Part shown: positions 1 to 7,965 of the stretch, piece by piece
How positions within the stretch are numbered: position 1 is the stretch's first letter
How the letters are laid out: each line of letters opens with the position of its first letter
NCBI GenBank assembly: GCA_017960545.1
Contig: JAGCYZ010000015.1
Coordinates: 1 to 58,756, forward strand
DNA: 58,756 bases
Reading direction: 5' to 3'
From: Bacteroidales bacterium
Lineage (GTDB): Bacteria > Bacteroidota > Bacteroidia > Bacteroidales > UBA932
Made by a program: the position numbers and the translations under genes
Notes under the pieces: model-generated
What the model was told of the DNA's origin: nothing
Database searches by the model: none
The model's input: the letters and a program-made list of their open reading frames with translations, nothing else

Positions 1-182
1 AGAGGAGCCTTGTCAGAATCTTTCATCTTCTCGCCTACCAAATCAATGGCATCGTAAAAAATAGAATACGCGATACTCTTCTTTCCCTCCAACATGAGAT
101 TGTTCACGAAACGGGTAACCATCGTGTCGTGAAACTTGGGATCAGGAAGTAGAATCCTCTTTTTAGGCTTCGATTTTCTCAT
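1..182 (-). CDS. rpsG: 30S ribosomal protein S7, partial
   Basis: Only the first 60 codons are in the window; the rest runs off the left edge. The start is the ATG read from 182-180. The visible N-terminus is very basic (MRKSKPKKR) and contains the S7 stretch FVNNLMLEGKKSIA. S7 binds the 3' major domain of 16S rRNA and helps assemble the small-subunit head. It lies 29 bases downstream of rpsL on the same strand, the usual str operon order. Identity is clear despite the truncation, which is a window-edge effect. Confidence 0.96.
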   Translation of the reverse strand, partial: MRKSKPKKRILLPDPKFHDTMVTRFVNNLMLEGKKSIAYSIFYDAIDLVGEKMKDSDKAP

Positions 183-211
183 TTTAAATAAAGATAAATA
201 GGTGATAAAAA

Positions 212-595
212 TTACTTCTTAGATTTCTTAGGCCTCTTTGCTCCGTAGAGTGAACGTGACTGAAGACGTCCTTCTACACCAGCGGTATCCAAAGCTCCTC
301 TAAGGATGTGGTAACGTACACCCGGAAGGTCCTTTACACGGCCGCCCCTTACAAGCACGATTGAGTGCTCCTGGAGGTTGTGGCCTTCTCCCGGAATGTA
401 AGCGTTCACCTCTTTAGCGTTTGAGAGACGTACACGGGCAACCTTACGCATAGCTGAGTTAGGTTTCTTAGGTGTGGTTGTGTACACACGCAAGCATACG
501 CCACGCTTCTGAGGGCAAGCATCAAGGGCACGTGACTTGCTCTTAAGCTCTATTGTCTCGCGTCCTTTGCGAACTAATTGTTGAATTGTTGGCAT
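212..595 (-). CDS. rpsL: 30S ribosomal protein S12
   Basis: S12 is 127 aa, the normal length, and acts at the decoding centre of the small subunit. Diagnostic segments are [20 protein letters not shown] around residues 40-60, [11 protein letters not shown], and [15 protein letters not shown] near residues 85-97. The lysines classically changed in streptomycin resistance (in PKKPNS and in RVKDLPG) are the ordinary sensitive residues. The C-terminus is lysine-rich. It is first in the str operon, 29 bases ahead of rpsG, and has a textbook Bacteroidetes promoter at 649-679. Confidence 0.99.
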   Translation of the reverse strand: MPTIQQLVRKGRETIELKSKSRALDACPQKRGVCLRVYTTTPKKPNSAMRKVARVRLSNAKEVNAYIPGEGHNLQEHSIVLVRGGRVKDLPGVRYHILRGALDTAGVEGRLQSRSLYGAKRPKKSKK

Positions 596-648
596 AAATG
601 ATTGTTAGTAAATAATTTATGTTTCTTTACCCCATATTTTAGGGGGTG

Positions 649-679
649 CAAATATACGAATAATCTGACAAAATGCAAA
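649..679 (-). promoter_or_regulatory. rpsL (str operon) promoter
   Basis: Read on the minus strand: TTTG (679-676), 19 bases, then TATATTTG (656-649). This exactly matches the Bacteroidetes consensus TTTG-N19-TAnnTTTG. Transcription would begin near 643, giving a leader of about 50 bases that holds a small CCCC/GGGG hairpin (about 631-645). The -33 element lies immediately beside the terminator hairpin of the upstream gene. Confidence 0.8.
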
Positions 680-707
680 AAGGGGCGCAACAAATTGCAC
701 CCCTTTT
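678..707 (-). terminator. Terminator after the TPR/OmpA-like lipoprotein gene
   Basis: Arms AAAAGGGGCGCAA (678-690) and TTGCACCCCTTTT (695-707) pair with one mismatch around a 4-base loop, with A/T tracts on both sides. It lies 20 bases after the stop of the 727-2373 gene and could work in either direction. It abuts the rpsL -33 element. Confidence 0.7.
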
Positions 708-726
708 ACTTATGTATTATAAATAC

Positions 727-2373
727 TTACCTTCTGAACGCGGCAAATTCAACGTCTTTCCTGGCCCTTGCGGCAAGGTCTGCGTTGGCGTTTGCCAGTG
801 CAAGGTTGGTGTTCATTTCACCCACATTGCCCTGACGTGCGGCTATGATGGCAAGGAGATACTTCACCTTGGGATCCTCGCAGTGGGCTGCGGCCTTGGC
901 CTTGTCCAGCTGGTTGGTGAGGATGTATGCCAGAACGGTGTTGTGGCAGCATCCCGGAACGTTTGCGAGTTCCTGGGCGGCCTTTGCGTAGTTGCCGTTG
1001 AGGATGTCAATGATTCCCATATTGGCGTTGCCAATCTCATCGCCTGCGGAGGTGAAGCAACTTGCAGCGGTTACGAAGTCACCGTTGCGCATTGCGATAA
1101 CGCCGGTGGCGTTCTTGAGGTCAGCGTCCTGGGCCTTTACCTTTGCGAACTCGCGGGCAGCCCTTGAGAGGTCGCCTGCCTGGAGGTAAGCGACGCCAAG
1201 GTTGTACTGTGCCCTGTCGCTTCCAAAGCGGTCGATAGCCTGGTTGTAGATCTGAACCTTCTTGTTGAGGTCGTCCACGAGGGTGGCCACGTGGAGGAGG
1301 GCTTCCTCGTCAAGGACGTTGATGTTGTCGTTGAGGAGGGCCTTGAGCTCGTCCTCTGTGTAGTTCTTGAATTCTACGTTTGCAATGAAGCGGGCGCGGC
1401 GCAGTTCGGGAAGAACCTCTCCCTTGAGCTCCTTGTAAACCTCAGACATATTCTTGATCTCGTTCTCACGTACGGCAGGGTCGCTGTACATTGAAAGGAC
1501 GCGGAGGATAAGGTCCTTGTCCTCTATGTCAGACTTGGAAACAAGCTCCTGGAAGCCTTCCCAGTCCTGTCCGATGCTGGACACCTCGGGGCTGCCGGCA
1601 TCGCGCTTTCCGGTAACTGAAGACCAGGCCTTCTCTGCGGAGTTGGCCCTCCTCTCGGAAAGGGTGTTGTTGAGTTTCTGGCCTCCGTCCGGAGAAGCGT
1701 AAGCTACTATCTCCGTTCCTGCGAGAGTCTTGCGCTCGTTGGCGGCAATCTCGTCCAGGGCAGCCTGGAAGTCCTTGATGGACTGGCTGGAAAGCTGGGA
1801 TGAACGGACGTCAGATGAATTGATGGTGTAGAGAATCTGTCCCTCTTCAGTCATACTGATGATCTCCTGGTAGTTGTCCTCCTTGTAAGGAACCAGTCCG
1901 TCCTGCTTTACAAGCATATAGGTGGTGTTTGCTCCATCGGCCACCTTTCTTGTGGGAAGATAAACGTAGCGGCCCTTGTAGCCAACCCTTCCGCGGAGTT
2001 CAAGATAGCAGTCTTCCATTCCTTCCTGGTATGCGAAGCGTACCCTCTCGGACACTGTGCCGCCGCGGGACGGAACCACCTTGAAGTTGTCCTTGACTTT
2101 CTCGCCCTGATAGTAGAGGGTTGAGCCCTCAACCTCACGGTTTCCGTAAACTATGACAGGCGTAACCTCCAGTACGGCCTTTGGATGGAAGTATCCGTCA
2201 GGATAGGTTACGTTGAGGTCTGCGTTGATCTGGCCGGCAACCACCTCAAGAACTGAAGGGTTGCAGTCAACCAATACGTTCTCGGCCATCTTGGCCATCT
2301 GCTTTGCAGGTGCGCAGGCGACGGTGGCTATGCCCAAAAACGCCAATGTCAATAATTTCAATGTCTTTTTCAT
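727..2373 (-). CDS. OmpA-like/TPR outer-membrane lipoprotein
   Basis: The product is 548 aa and begins with a lipoprotein signal (MKKTLKLLTLAFLGIATVAC, Cys20). Residues about 30-190 look like a beta-rich exported domain. Around residues 220-260 there is an OmpA-C-like segment (VAYASPDGGQKLNNTLSERR), where such proteins bind peptidoglycan. The C-terminal third is alanine-rich helical repeats of TPR type (for example AIDRFGSDRAQYNLGVAYLQ). The likely role is an outer-membrane to peptidoglycan link or periplasmic scaffold; the substrate is unknown. It is transcribed alone from a promoter at 2411-2418, divergent from the sigma-54 activator, and ends at a hairpin terminator. Confidence 0.75.
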   Translation of the reverse strand: MKKTLKLLTLAFLGIATVACAPAKQMAKMAENVLVDCNPSVLEVVAGQINADLNVTYPDGYFHPKAVLEVTPVIVYGNREVEGSTLYYQGEKVKDNFKVVPSRGGTVSERVRFAYQEGMEDCYLELRGRVGYKGRYVYLPTRKVADGANTTYMLVKQDGLVPYKEDNYQEIISMTEEGQILYTINSSDVRSSQLSSQSIKDFQAALDEIAANERKTLAGTEIVAYASPDGGQKLNNTLSERRANSAEKAWSSVTGKRDAGSPEVSSIGQDWEGFQELVSKSDIEDKDLILRVLSMYSDPAVRENEIKNMSEVYKELKGEVLPELRRARFIANVEFKNYTEDELKALLNDNINVLDEEALLHVATLVDDLNKKVQIYNQAIDRFGSDRAQYNLGVAYLQAGDLSRAAREFAKVKAQDADLKNATGVIAMRNGDFVTAASCFTSAGDEIGNANMGIIDILNGNYAKAAQELANVPGCCHNTVLAYILTNQLDKAKAAAHCEDPKVKYLLAIIAARQGNVGEMNTNLALANANADLAARARKDVEFAAFRR

Positions 2374-2410
2374 TTTACACTATGTTATTTTTAATATTGT
2401 CGACAGCATA

Positions 2411-2439
2411 CAAATATAGCCATAAAAATGCTATTTTTG
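2411..2439. promoter_or_regulatory. Divergent -7 elements between lipoprotein and sigma-54 activator
   Basis: TATATTTG on the minus strand (2418-2411) serves the lipoprotein gene and TATTTTTG on the plus strand (2432-2439) serves the activator operon. Both fit the TAnnTTTG -7 consensus. No clear -33 TTTG lies at 19 bases for either one, so both may be moderate promoters. Confidence 0.5.
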
Positions 2440-2470
2440 CACAGAATTAAAATTTTGACTTGTGTAATAC

Positions 2471-3643
2471 ATGGATTCACAGGAATTACAAAAGCTGAAA
2501 AATAAGTTCGATATAATCGGCAACGATCCGGCGCTCAACAGGGCGCTGGAAACAGCCGTAGCCATAGCTCCCACAAACCTTACGGTGCTCATTACCGGAG
2601 AAAGCGGAGTTGGAAAAGAAAACATCCCCAAAATCATACATCAGAACAGTCTCCGCAAAAGCGGCAAATATCTTGCCGTGAACTGCGGCGCAATACCGGA
2701 AGGAACCATCAACGCAGAGCTCTTCGGACACGAAAAAGGATCTTTCACCGGCGCCATCGCAGAGCGCAAGGGGTACTTTGAAGTGGCCGACGGCGGCACC
2801 CTTTTCCTTGACGAGATAGGGGAACTCCCCAAGGACACGCAGGCAATGCTGCTGCGCGTGCTCCAGGACGGAGAGTTCATCAAGGTGGGATCCTCAAAGG
2901 TGGAGAAGACGGACGTGAGGGTGATAGCCGCCACCAACATCAACCTGATGCACGCGGTGAGCACCGGCAAGTTCAGGGAGGACCTGTTCTACAGGCTCAA
3001 CGCCATCCAGATAACAATGCCTTCCCTGCGTGACCGCAAGGACGACATCTACCTCCTTTTCCGCAAATTCTCCTCCGACTTCTCCGAGCGATACGGAATG
3101 CGCAAGGTTAACCTCACCCACGACGCCATTGCAATGCTGCGGGATTACAGGTGGCCCGGAAACATCCGCCAGTTGAAGAACGCCGCGGAGTCCCTCACCG
3201 CCCTGGAGTCCACCAGCATTTCCGGCGACGAGCACAGGGTTGAGATAGACAAGGAAACCCTGTCCAAATACATCCCCAAGGACGATCCCAACGCCCTGCC
3301 GGCCCTTGTATCCGCTCCGCAGAGCAGTATGAGTTCCGATGACAAGCAAATGATTGTCAAGGCTTTGCTGGACCTGAAGCAGGAGGTGGACCGCCTCAAG
3401 ACAATTGTGGCCTCCACCGCCATCAAGCAGGCGGAGCCCCAGATCCAGGAACCGGAGGAAGTTGAATGGCAGGAGCCCGAACACAGGGAGGAGCCCCAGG
3501 AGAGCCGCACCCTGTCCATCCAGGAGATTGAAAAAGAGAACATAGCCAGGGCCCTGGAGAAATTCGGAGGCAACCGCAAACTTGCCGCGGAGGCCCTTGG
3601 AATATCTGAAAGGACCCTATACAGAAGACTGAAGAATGAGTAA
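2471..3643 (+). CDS. Sigma-54-dependent transcriptional activator without a sensor domain
   Basis: The product is 390 aa. It starts almost directly with the AAA+ domain: Walker A GESGVGKE at residues 43-50, the sigma-54-contact loop GSFTGA at 90-95, Walker B TLFLDE at 110-115, and WPGNIRQL near 225. A Gln/Glu/Pro-rich linker (about 300-345) leads to a Fis-type helix-turn-helix at the C-terminus (GNRKLAAEALGISERTLYRR). It remodels RNA polymerase-sigma-54 at -24/-12 promoters. There is no receiver, GAF or PAS domain, so control must come from abundance or partner proteins. The contact loop has Ser where the textbook motif has Ala. It overlaps lptE by 8 bases. Confidence 0.93.
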   Translation: MDSQELQKLKNKFDIIGNDPALNRALETAVAIAPTNLTVLITGESGVGKENIPKIIHQNSLRKSGKYLAVNCGAIPEGTINAELFGHEKGSFTGAIAERKGYFEVADGGTLFLDEIGELPKDTQAMLLRVLQDGEFIKVGSSKVEKTDVRVIAATNINLMHAVSTGKFREDLFYRLNAIQITMPSLRDRKDDIYLLFRKFSSDFSERYGMRKVNLTHDAIAMLRDYRWPGNIRQLKNAAESLTALESTSISGDEHRVEIDKETLSKYIPKDDPNALPALVSAPQSSMSSDDKQMIVKALLDLKQEVDRLKTIVASTAIKQAEPQIQEPEEVEWQEPEHREEPQESRTLSIQEIEKENIARALEKFGGNRKLAAEALGISERTLYRRLKNE

Positions 3644-4142
3644 ACTGCCCCTCATAGCCTTTATGGCGGCTTGCGCGCTGTGCGTAAGCGCCTGCGGCAT
3701 CTATTCCTTCTCCGGAACCTCCATCCAGCCGGACGTGAACACCATTGCCATAGACTTCTTTGAATACACCGCTACCAAGGTGAACCCAAGCCTCAGCAAT
3801 GACATCACGGAAGCCCTGCGCGAGCAGTTCCGCAAGATGACCAAGCTGGAGCAGGTGGAAATTGACGGAGACCTGCATATAGAAGGCACCATAACGGGAT
3901 ACGACGTTACCGCAACCGCCATTACTGCAAATGAGGTCGCCTCCCAGAACCGCCTTACGGTTTCCGCAAAGATTGTGTTCACCAACCGGCTCCACGAGGA
4001 GGACAACCTTGAGAAAAGTTTCTCTCAATATGCCGATTTCCCTTCCACCCAGTCCCTTGACGCGGTGGAAAGCACCCTTTGCAAGGAAATCATAGACAAA
4101 CTGGTAGAAGACATATTCAACTCCACCGTAGCGCAATGGTAA
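3636..4142 (+). CDS. lptE: LptE-like LPS-assembly lipoprotein
   Basis: The product is 168 aa with a lipoprotein signal ending in ALCVSAC and the family opening CGIYSFSGTSI. Beta-strand segments follow (TIAIDFFEY, LHIEGTITGYDV). LptE plugs the LptD barrel and helps deliver lipopolysaccharide to the outer leaflet. The fit rests on size, the lipobox and the early YSFSG segment; the family diverges strongly in sequence. It overlaps the sigma-54 activator by 8 bases and the next gene in an ATGGTAA overlap, so all are probably one transcript. The same order (activator, lptE, TPR protein, secG) is common in Bacteroidales. Confidence 0.85.
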   Translation: MSKLPLIAFMAACALCVSACGIYSFSGTSIQPDVNTIAIDFFEYTATKVNPSLSNDITEALREQFRKMTKLEQVEIDGDLHIEGTITGYDVTATAITANEVASQNRLTVSAKIVFTNRLHEEDNLEKSFSQYADFPSTQSLDAVESTLCKEIIDKLVEDIFNSTVAQW

Positions 4143-4681
4143 ACCTGGACAATATGCCTCTGGACGATCTCTCCGCCCTGGTGACCCGGTATCCGTGGTT
4201 TGGCGCGGCGCGAAAGGCCCTGTGCTGCCGCACAGGCCAGTTCGCTGACGCAGCCCTCTACGTCTTTGACCGCGGCATCCTGGCAAAAGCCGCCGCGGAG
4301 GCAGGCGTATCGGCCCAGAGCGTCACTGAATATGTCCGCAAGGCGCCTATGGAGCAGAAGGTGGTGGTGGTTGGCGGAGACTATTTCACCCAGGATGCCT
4401 ATGAGTCTGTGCGCTCTGGGCAGGAAGCGCCTGCGGTGGTAAAGAAGAAAGATCCTTCGGCTGCGCCTCAGGATGACAGGAAAGCTGCGCCTCAGGATGA
4501 CAGGAAGGTTATGTCGCTGGATGACGTGTATATTACGGAGACGCTGGCGGAAATATACGCCCAGCAGGGATATTTGGAGCAGGCAAAGAGCATTTATTCC
4601 AAACTAATCTTGCGTTATCCAGAAAAAAGTGCTTACTTTGCAACCCTTATCGAAAAACTGAATAATATTAATAATCAATAA
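4136..4681 (+). CDS. TPR-like conserved protein between lptE and secG
   Basis: The product is 181 aa from the ATG at 4136, which overlaps the lptE stop; an in-frame ATG 57 bases upstream lies deep inside lptE and is less likely. The N-terminus (DLSALVTRYPWFGAARKALC) and the C-terminal helical pair (ETLAEIYAQQGYLEQAKSIYSKLILRYP) look like TPR or Sel1-type repeats. There is no signal peptide. A 24-bp tandem duplication in the linker encodes two copies of AAPQDDRK. The function is unknown; context suggests an envelope-assembly helper. The secG ATG follows 2 bases after the stop. Confidence 0.75.
   Translation: MVNLDNMPLDDLSALVTRYPWFGAARKALCCRTGQFADAALYVFDRGILAKAAAEAGVSAQSVTEYVRKAPMEQKVVVVGGDYFTQDAYESVRSGQEAPAVVKKKDPSAAPQDDRKAAPQDDRKVMSLDDVYITETLAEIYAQQGYLEQAKSIYSKLILRYPEKSAYFATLIEKLNNINNQ
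4460..4507 (+). repeat. 24-bp tandem duplication inside the TPR-like gene
   Basis: Two adjacent 24-base units (4460-4483 and 4484-4507) differ only at the last base and encode repeated AAPQDDRK. The duplication lengthens the charged linker before the C-terminal helices without shifting frame. Near-identity implies a recent slippage or duplication event. Confidence 0.9.
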
Positions 4682-4683
4682 CT

Positions 4684-5049
4684 ATGAACGCTGTATTCAC
4701 AATTCTTGTCGTTCTCATTATAATTGCGGCAGTATTGCTGACTCTTGTGGTTCTTCTCCAGAACGGTAAAGGAGAGGGCATGGCTTCCAACTTCGTAGCC
4801 GGCAACCAGGCTTTTGGCGTAAGGCAGACAGCCGACATCCTTGAGAAAGTTACCTGGATCCTGGTAACCTTCATCCTTGTGGTTTCCGTAGTTTCTTCCT
4901 TCACCCTTGGTACAAGCGGAAAGGACGTTGACGTTACCAACAGGATTGAGAACACCACCACACAGGAAGCTCCTGCATTCCCTTCACCTACTGACGGACA
5001 GACCCCTACCCCCAGCGCCCCTACATCTGAGGCTCCCGTAGGAGAGTAA
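4684..5049 (+). CDS. secG: Preprotein translocase subunit SecG
   Basis: The product is 121 aa. Two hydrophobic helices (about residues 3-24 and 53-73) flank the SecG core VLLQNGKGEGMASNF. An Ala/Pro/Thr-rich tail follows from residue 80, making it longer than the 75-110 aa typical elsewhere but usual for Bacteroidetes. SecG is the small accessory subunit of the SecYEG channel. It is the last gene of the activator-lptE-TPR-secG operon and is followed by the hairpin at 5101-5131. Confidence 0.93.
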   Translation: MNAVFTILVVLIIIAAVLLTLVVLLQNGKGEGMASNFVAGNQAFGVRQTADILEKVTWILVTFILVVSVVSSFTLGTSGKDVDVTNRIENTTTQEAPAFPSPTDGQTPTPSAPTSEAPVGE

Positions 5050-5100
5050 TCTGCCATATTGTCAGTCCGGCAAGGGTCGGAATATAATTTGAGGCTTATC

Positions 5101-5131
5101 ACCTGCCCGAGATTTCGGGCGGGTGTTTTTT
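5101..5131 (+). terminator. Hairpin with T-run between secG and clpB
   Basis: ACCTGCCCGA (5101-5110) pairs with TCGGGCGGGT (5115-5124) around a 4-base loop, followed by TTTTTT. It has the form of an intrinsic terminator for the secG operon. The clpB ATG is only 20 bases beyond the T-run, too close for a full promoter in between, so the hairpin may also act as a leader or attenuator for clpB. Confidence 0.8.
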
Positions 5132-5150
5132 ATTATTAATTGTAAACAGT

Positions 5151-7199
5151 ATGGAGAACAAATACGAATTTTTAAGCAAATACGCCATCAACCTCAACGA
5201 TATGGCTGCAAAGGGCAAGCTTGACCCTGTGATAGGCCGTGACGATGAAATACGACGGGTCCTCCAGATACTGAGCCGAAGGACCAAGAACAACCCTATC
5301 CTGGTGGGCGAGCCGGGAGTGGGCAAGACTGCGATTTCAGAAGGCATTGCCTTGAAGATAGTGGACGGGAACGTCCCGGAAAACCTGAAGTCCCGCAAGG
5401 TGTATTCCCTGGATATGGGAGCGCTGATTGCAGGAGCCAAATATCAGGGAGAATTTGAAGAGAGACTCAAGGGAGTGGTCAAGGAGGTAGTCGAAAGCAA
5501 CGGGGAGATAATCCTGTTCATAGACGAGATCCACACCCTGGTGGGCGCGGGGCGCAGCTCCGGAGCAATGGACGCTTCAAACATTTTGAAGCCGGCCCTT
5601 GCGAGGGGCGAACTGCGCACCATAGGCTCCACCACCCTGGACGAGTTCCAGAAATACTTTGAGACCGACAAGGCCCTGGAGAGGCGTTTCCAGAAAGTGA
5701 TGGTGGACGAGCCGTCGCCGGCGGAGTCCATAGCCATCCTGAGGGGCCTGAAGGAGAAATACGAGAACCATCACCGCGTAAAGATAGAGGACGATGCCCT
5801 CATTGCGGCGGTGAACCTCTCCCACAGGTACATCAACAACCGTTTCCTGCCGGACAAGGCCATAGACCTTGTGGACGAGGCCGCCTCCAAGCTCCGCCTG
5901 GAGATGAACTCCGTTCCGGAGCCCATCGACGACCTCAACGCCCGCATACGCCAGCTGGAGATAGAGAAAGAGGCCATCAAGCGCGAAGGCGTCTCCCTTA
6001 AGATGGAGAAGATAGAGAGCGAACTGGCGGACCTGAGCGCAAAGCGCGAAGAGCTTATGACGCGCTGGAAGGACGAGAAAGGAATAGTGACTGAACTGAA
6101 CAACCTGCGCCAGCAGATAGAGGACTACAAGCGCGATGCGGCAATCGCGGAGCGCGCCGGAGACTACGGCAAGGTAGCCGAGCTCCGCTACGGCAAGCTT
6201 GCCGGGGCCCAGGCGCGCCTGCAGGAACTCTCCGAGAAGCAGGCCGCCATCAAGGACCCTATCATCACGGAGGCCGTGACCCCGGAAGACATTGCGGAGG
6301 TTGTAGCCCGCTGGACCGGCATCCCGGTAAGCCGTATGCTGGAAAGCGAGAAGGAGAAGCTCCTCCGTATGGAAAGCGCCCTGCACAAGAGGGTGGTAGG
6401 CCAGGACAAGGCCATAGCGGCCGTGTCCAACGCCGTCCGCCGCTCCCGCGCCGGCCTTTCCAACGAGAAGAGGCCTATCGGTTCCTTCCTGTTCCTGGGA
6501 TCAACCGGTGTGGGCAAGACCGAACTGGCAAAGGCCCTGGCGGAGTTCCTGTTCAATGACGAGAACCTCATAACCAGGATAGATATGAGCGAATACCAGG
6601 AAAGGCACACCGTGAGCAGGCTGGTGGGCGCGCCTCCGGGATACGTAGGATATGACGAGGGCGGCCAGCTTACCGAGGCCGTAAGGCGCAAACCGTACTC
6701 CGTTATCCTGCTGGACGAGATAGAAAAAGCCCATCCGGACGTATTCAACGTGCTGCTTCAGGTTCTGGACGACGGCCGCCTTACGGACAACAAGGGCCGT
6801 ACGGTTGACTTCAAGAACACCATCCTCATTATGACCTCCAACCTCAAGGAAGAGGAGCTCAAGGCGGTTATGAGGCCTGAATTCCTTAACAGGATTGACG
6901 AGATTGTGGTATTCGACCAGCTCACCAAAGACAATATCAGGGAAATCGTTCACATCCAGATGGACCTGCTGCAGAAGAAACTGGAGGACGACAACGTCCA
7001 GCTCAGCTACACGCCGGCCTTCGAAGACTATATGGTTGAAGAGGGTTACAGCCCCGAGTACGGCGCTCGTCCTGTCAAGCGTCTCATCCAGCGCGAGCTG
7101 GTGAACAAGCTTGCCAGCGAGATCCTGCAGGGAAGCATCCGCAAGGATTCCAAGATAACCGCGGACTTCCGTGACGGCAAAGTTGTCCTGAACAATTAA
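5151..7199 (+). CDS. clpB: ClpB-type disaggregase lacking the N-domain
   Basis: The product is 682 aa against about 860 for full ClpB. It begins just before the first AAA+ domain ([17 protein letters not shown]). D1 carries Walker A GEPGVGKT (53-60) and Walker B ILFIDE (121-126). The coiled-coil M-domain (about 250-370) identifies ClpB rather than ClpA or ClpC. D2 carries GSTGVGKT (450-457), pore loop GYVGY (497-501) and Walker B VILLDE (518-523). The protein resembles the short internal-start ClpB form known in E. coli. D2 also lacks roughly 25 residues between MTSNL (about 561-565) and [10 protein letters not shown] (575-584). The usual role is solubilising aggregates with DnaK. No N-domain coding is visible upstream. 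Confidence 0.92.
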   Translation: MENKYEFLSKYAINLNDMAAKGKLDPVIGRDDEIRRVLQILSRRTKNNPILVGEPGVGKTAISEGIALKIVDGNVPENLKSRKVYSLDMGALIAGAKYQGEFEERLKGVVKEVVESNGEIILFIDEIHTLVGAGRSSGAMDASNILKPALARGELRTIGSTTLDEFQKYFETDKALERRFQKVMVDEPSPAESIAILRGLKEKYENHHRVKIEDDALIAAVNLSHRYINNRFLPDKAIDLVDEAASKLRLEMNSVPEPIDDLNARIRQLEIEKEAIKREGVSLKMEKIESELADLSAKREELMTRWKDEKGIVTELNNLRQQIEDYKRDAAIAERAGDYGKVAELRYGKLAGAQARLQELSEKQAAIKDPIITEAVTPEDIAEVVARWTGIPVSRMLESEKEKLLRMESALHKRVVGQDKAIAAVSNAVRRSRAGLSNEKRPIGSFLFLGSTGVGKTELAKALAEFLFNDENLITRIDMSEYQERHTVSRLVGAPPGYVGYDEGGQLTEAVRRKPYSVILLDEIEKAHPDVFNVLLQVLDDGRLTDNKGRTVDFKNTILIMTSNLKEEELKAVMRPEFLNRIDEIVVFDQLTKDNIREIVHIQMDLLQKKLEDDNVQLSYTPAFEDYMVEEGYSPEYGARPVKRLIQRELVNKLASEILQGSIRKDSKITADFRDGKVVLNN

Positions 7200-7220
7200 A
7201 AGACTTAAGCAGAATTTATC

Positions 7221-7228
7221 TATATTTG
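7221..7228 (+). promoter_or_regulatory. -7 element for the steroid-gene cluster
   Basis: TATATTTG, an exact TAnnTTTG match, lies 20 bases before the ATG at 7248. No strong -33 TTTG is seen. It is the only promoter-like site before the five closely packed genes 7248-11532. Confidence 0.5.
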
Positions 7229-7247
7229 AGCATTGATTGTCAAGTAT

Positions 7248-7964
7248 ATGAAAAGATTCTGCTTACTTCTTCTGGCGCTGCTGCCTCTGGCGGCTTGCTC
7301 GCCTAAAAACTATAATACGGCATCTCAGAAAAAGGTGGTTGTCCTTGGAGATTCATACAGCACCTTTGAGAATCGCATACCTGAAGGCTACGCAAACTGG
7401 TACTTCACGGGACGGGGAGGCAACGACGTCCACGATGCCTCCCTTTGCTGGTGGAGCCTCCTGTGTGCACAGAACAAGCTGAACCTCCTGTACAACAGCA
7501 GTTACAGCGGCTCAGCAATCTGCTACACCGGTTATGACAACATGGGCCCCGAGACATCGTTCATAGCAAGGGCCAAGACGGACATTGTGGCTGAGGACGG
7601 CAGCATAGGCCGCTGCGGGCAGAAGCCGGACATACTGCTTATATTCGGCGGCACCAACGATGACTGGAGCGGCTCACCCCTTGGGGAGATTCCGGCCCCC
7701 GGAGCATGGCGGGACGGCAACCTGTATGAGTACTTCCCTGCAGTGTGCTACCTGTTCGGCTACCTGAAGGAGCGCCTCCCTGACACGGACATCTACTTCA
7801 TCCTGAACACGGACCTGGGCCGCCAGATCACCCGCTCTATGCCGGGGATCTGCGAGCAGTATGGTGTAAAGTGCATAACCCTCTTCCAGATAGACAAGAT
7901 AAGCAACCACCCGTCCGTAGCCGGGATGAAAAAGATTGCGGACCAGGTGGGCGCAGCCCTTTAG
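7248..7964 (+). CDS. SGNH/GDSL-family hydrolase lipoprotein
   Basis: The product is 238 aa from the ATG at 7248, which gives a clean lipoprotein signal (MKRFCLLLLALLPLAAC); the in-frame ATG at 7233 is too close to the -7 box. SGNH blocks are visible: GDSYS (catalytic Ser, about residue 37), FGGTNDDW (block III Asn, about residue 131), and SNHPS near the C-terminus (catalytic His). The family includes esterases and carbohydrate deacetylases. The stop is one base before the 5-alpha-reductase gene, so the two are probably co-transcribed. Cleaving steroid or bile-acid esters is a possible role but is inference only. Confidence 0.85.
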   Translation: MKRFCLLLLALLPLAACSPKNYNTASQKKVVVLGDSYSTFENRIPEGYANWYFTGRGGNDVHDASLCWWSLLCAQNKLNLLYNSSYSGSAICYTGYDNMGPETSFIARAKTDIVAEDGSIGRCGQKPDILLIFGGTNDDWSGSPLGEIPAPGAWRDGNLYEYFPAVCYLFGYLKERLPDTDIYFILNTDLGRQITRSMPGICEQYGVKCITLFQIDKISNHPSVAGMKKIADQVGAAL

Positions 7965-7965
7965 G

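Noticed and set aside
1-182. The short S7 frame considered as a broken gene.
   Set aside because: It is intact up to the window edge; the truncation is an edge effect.
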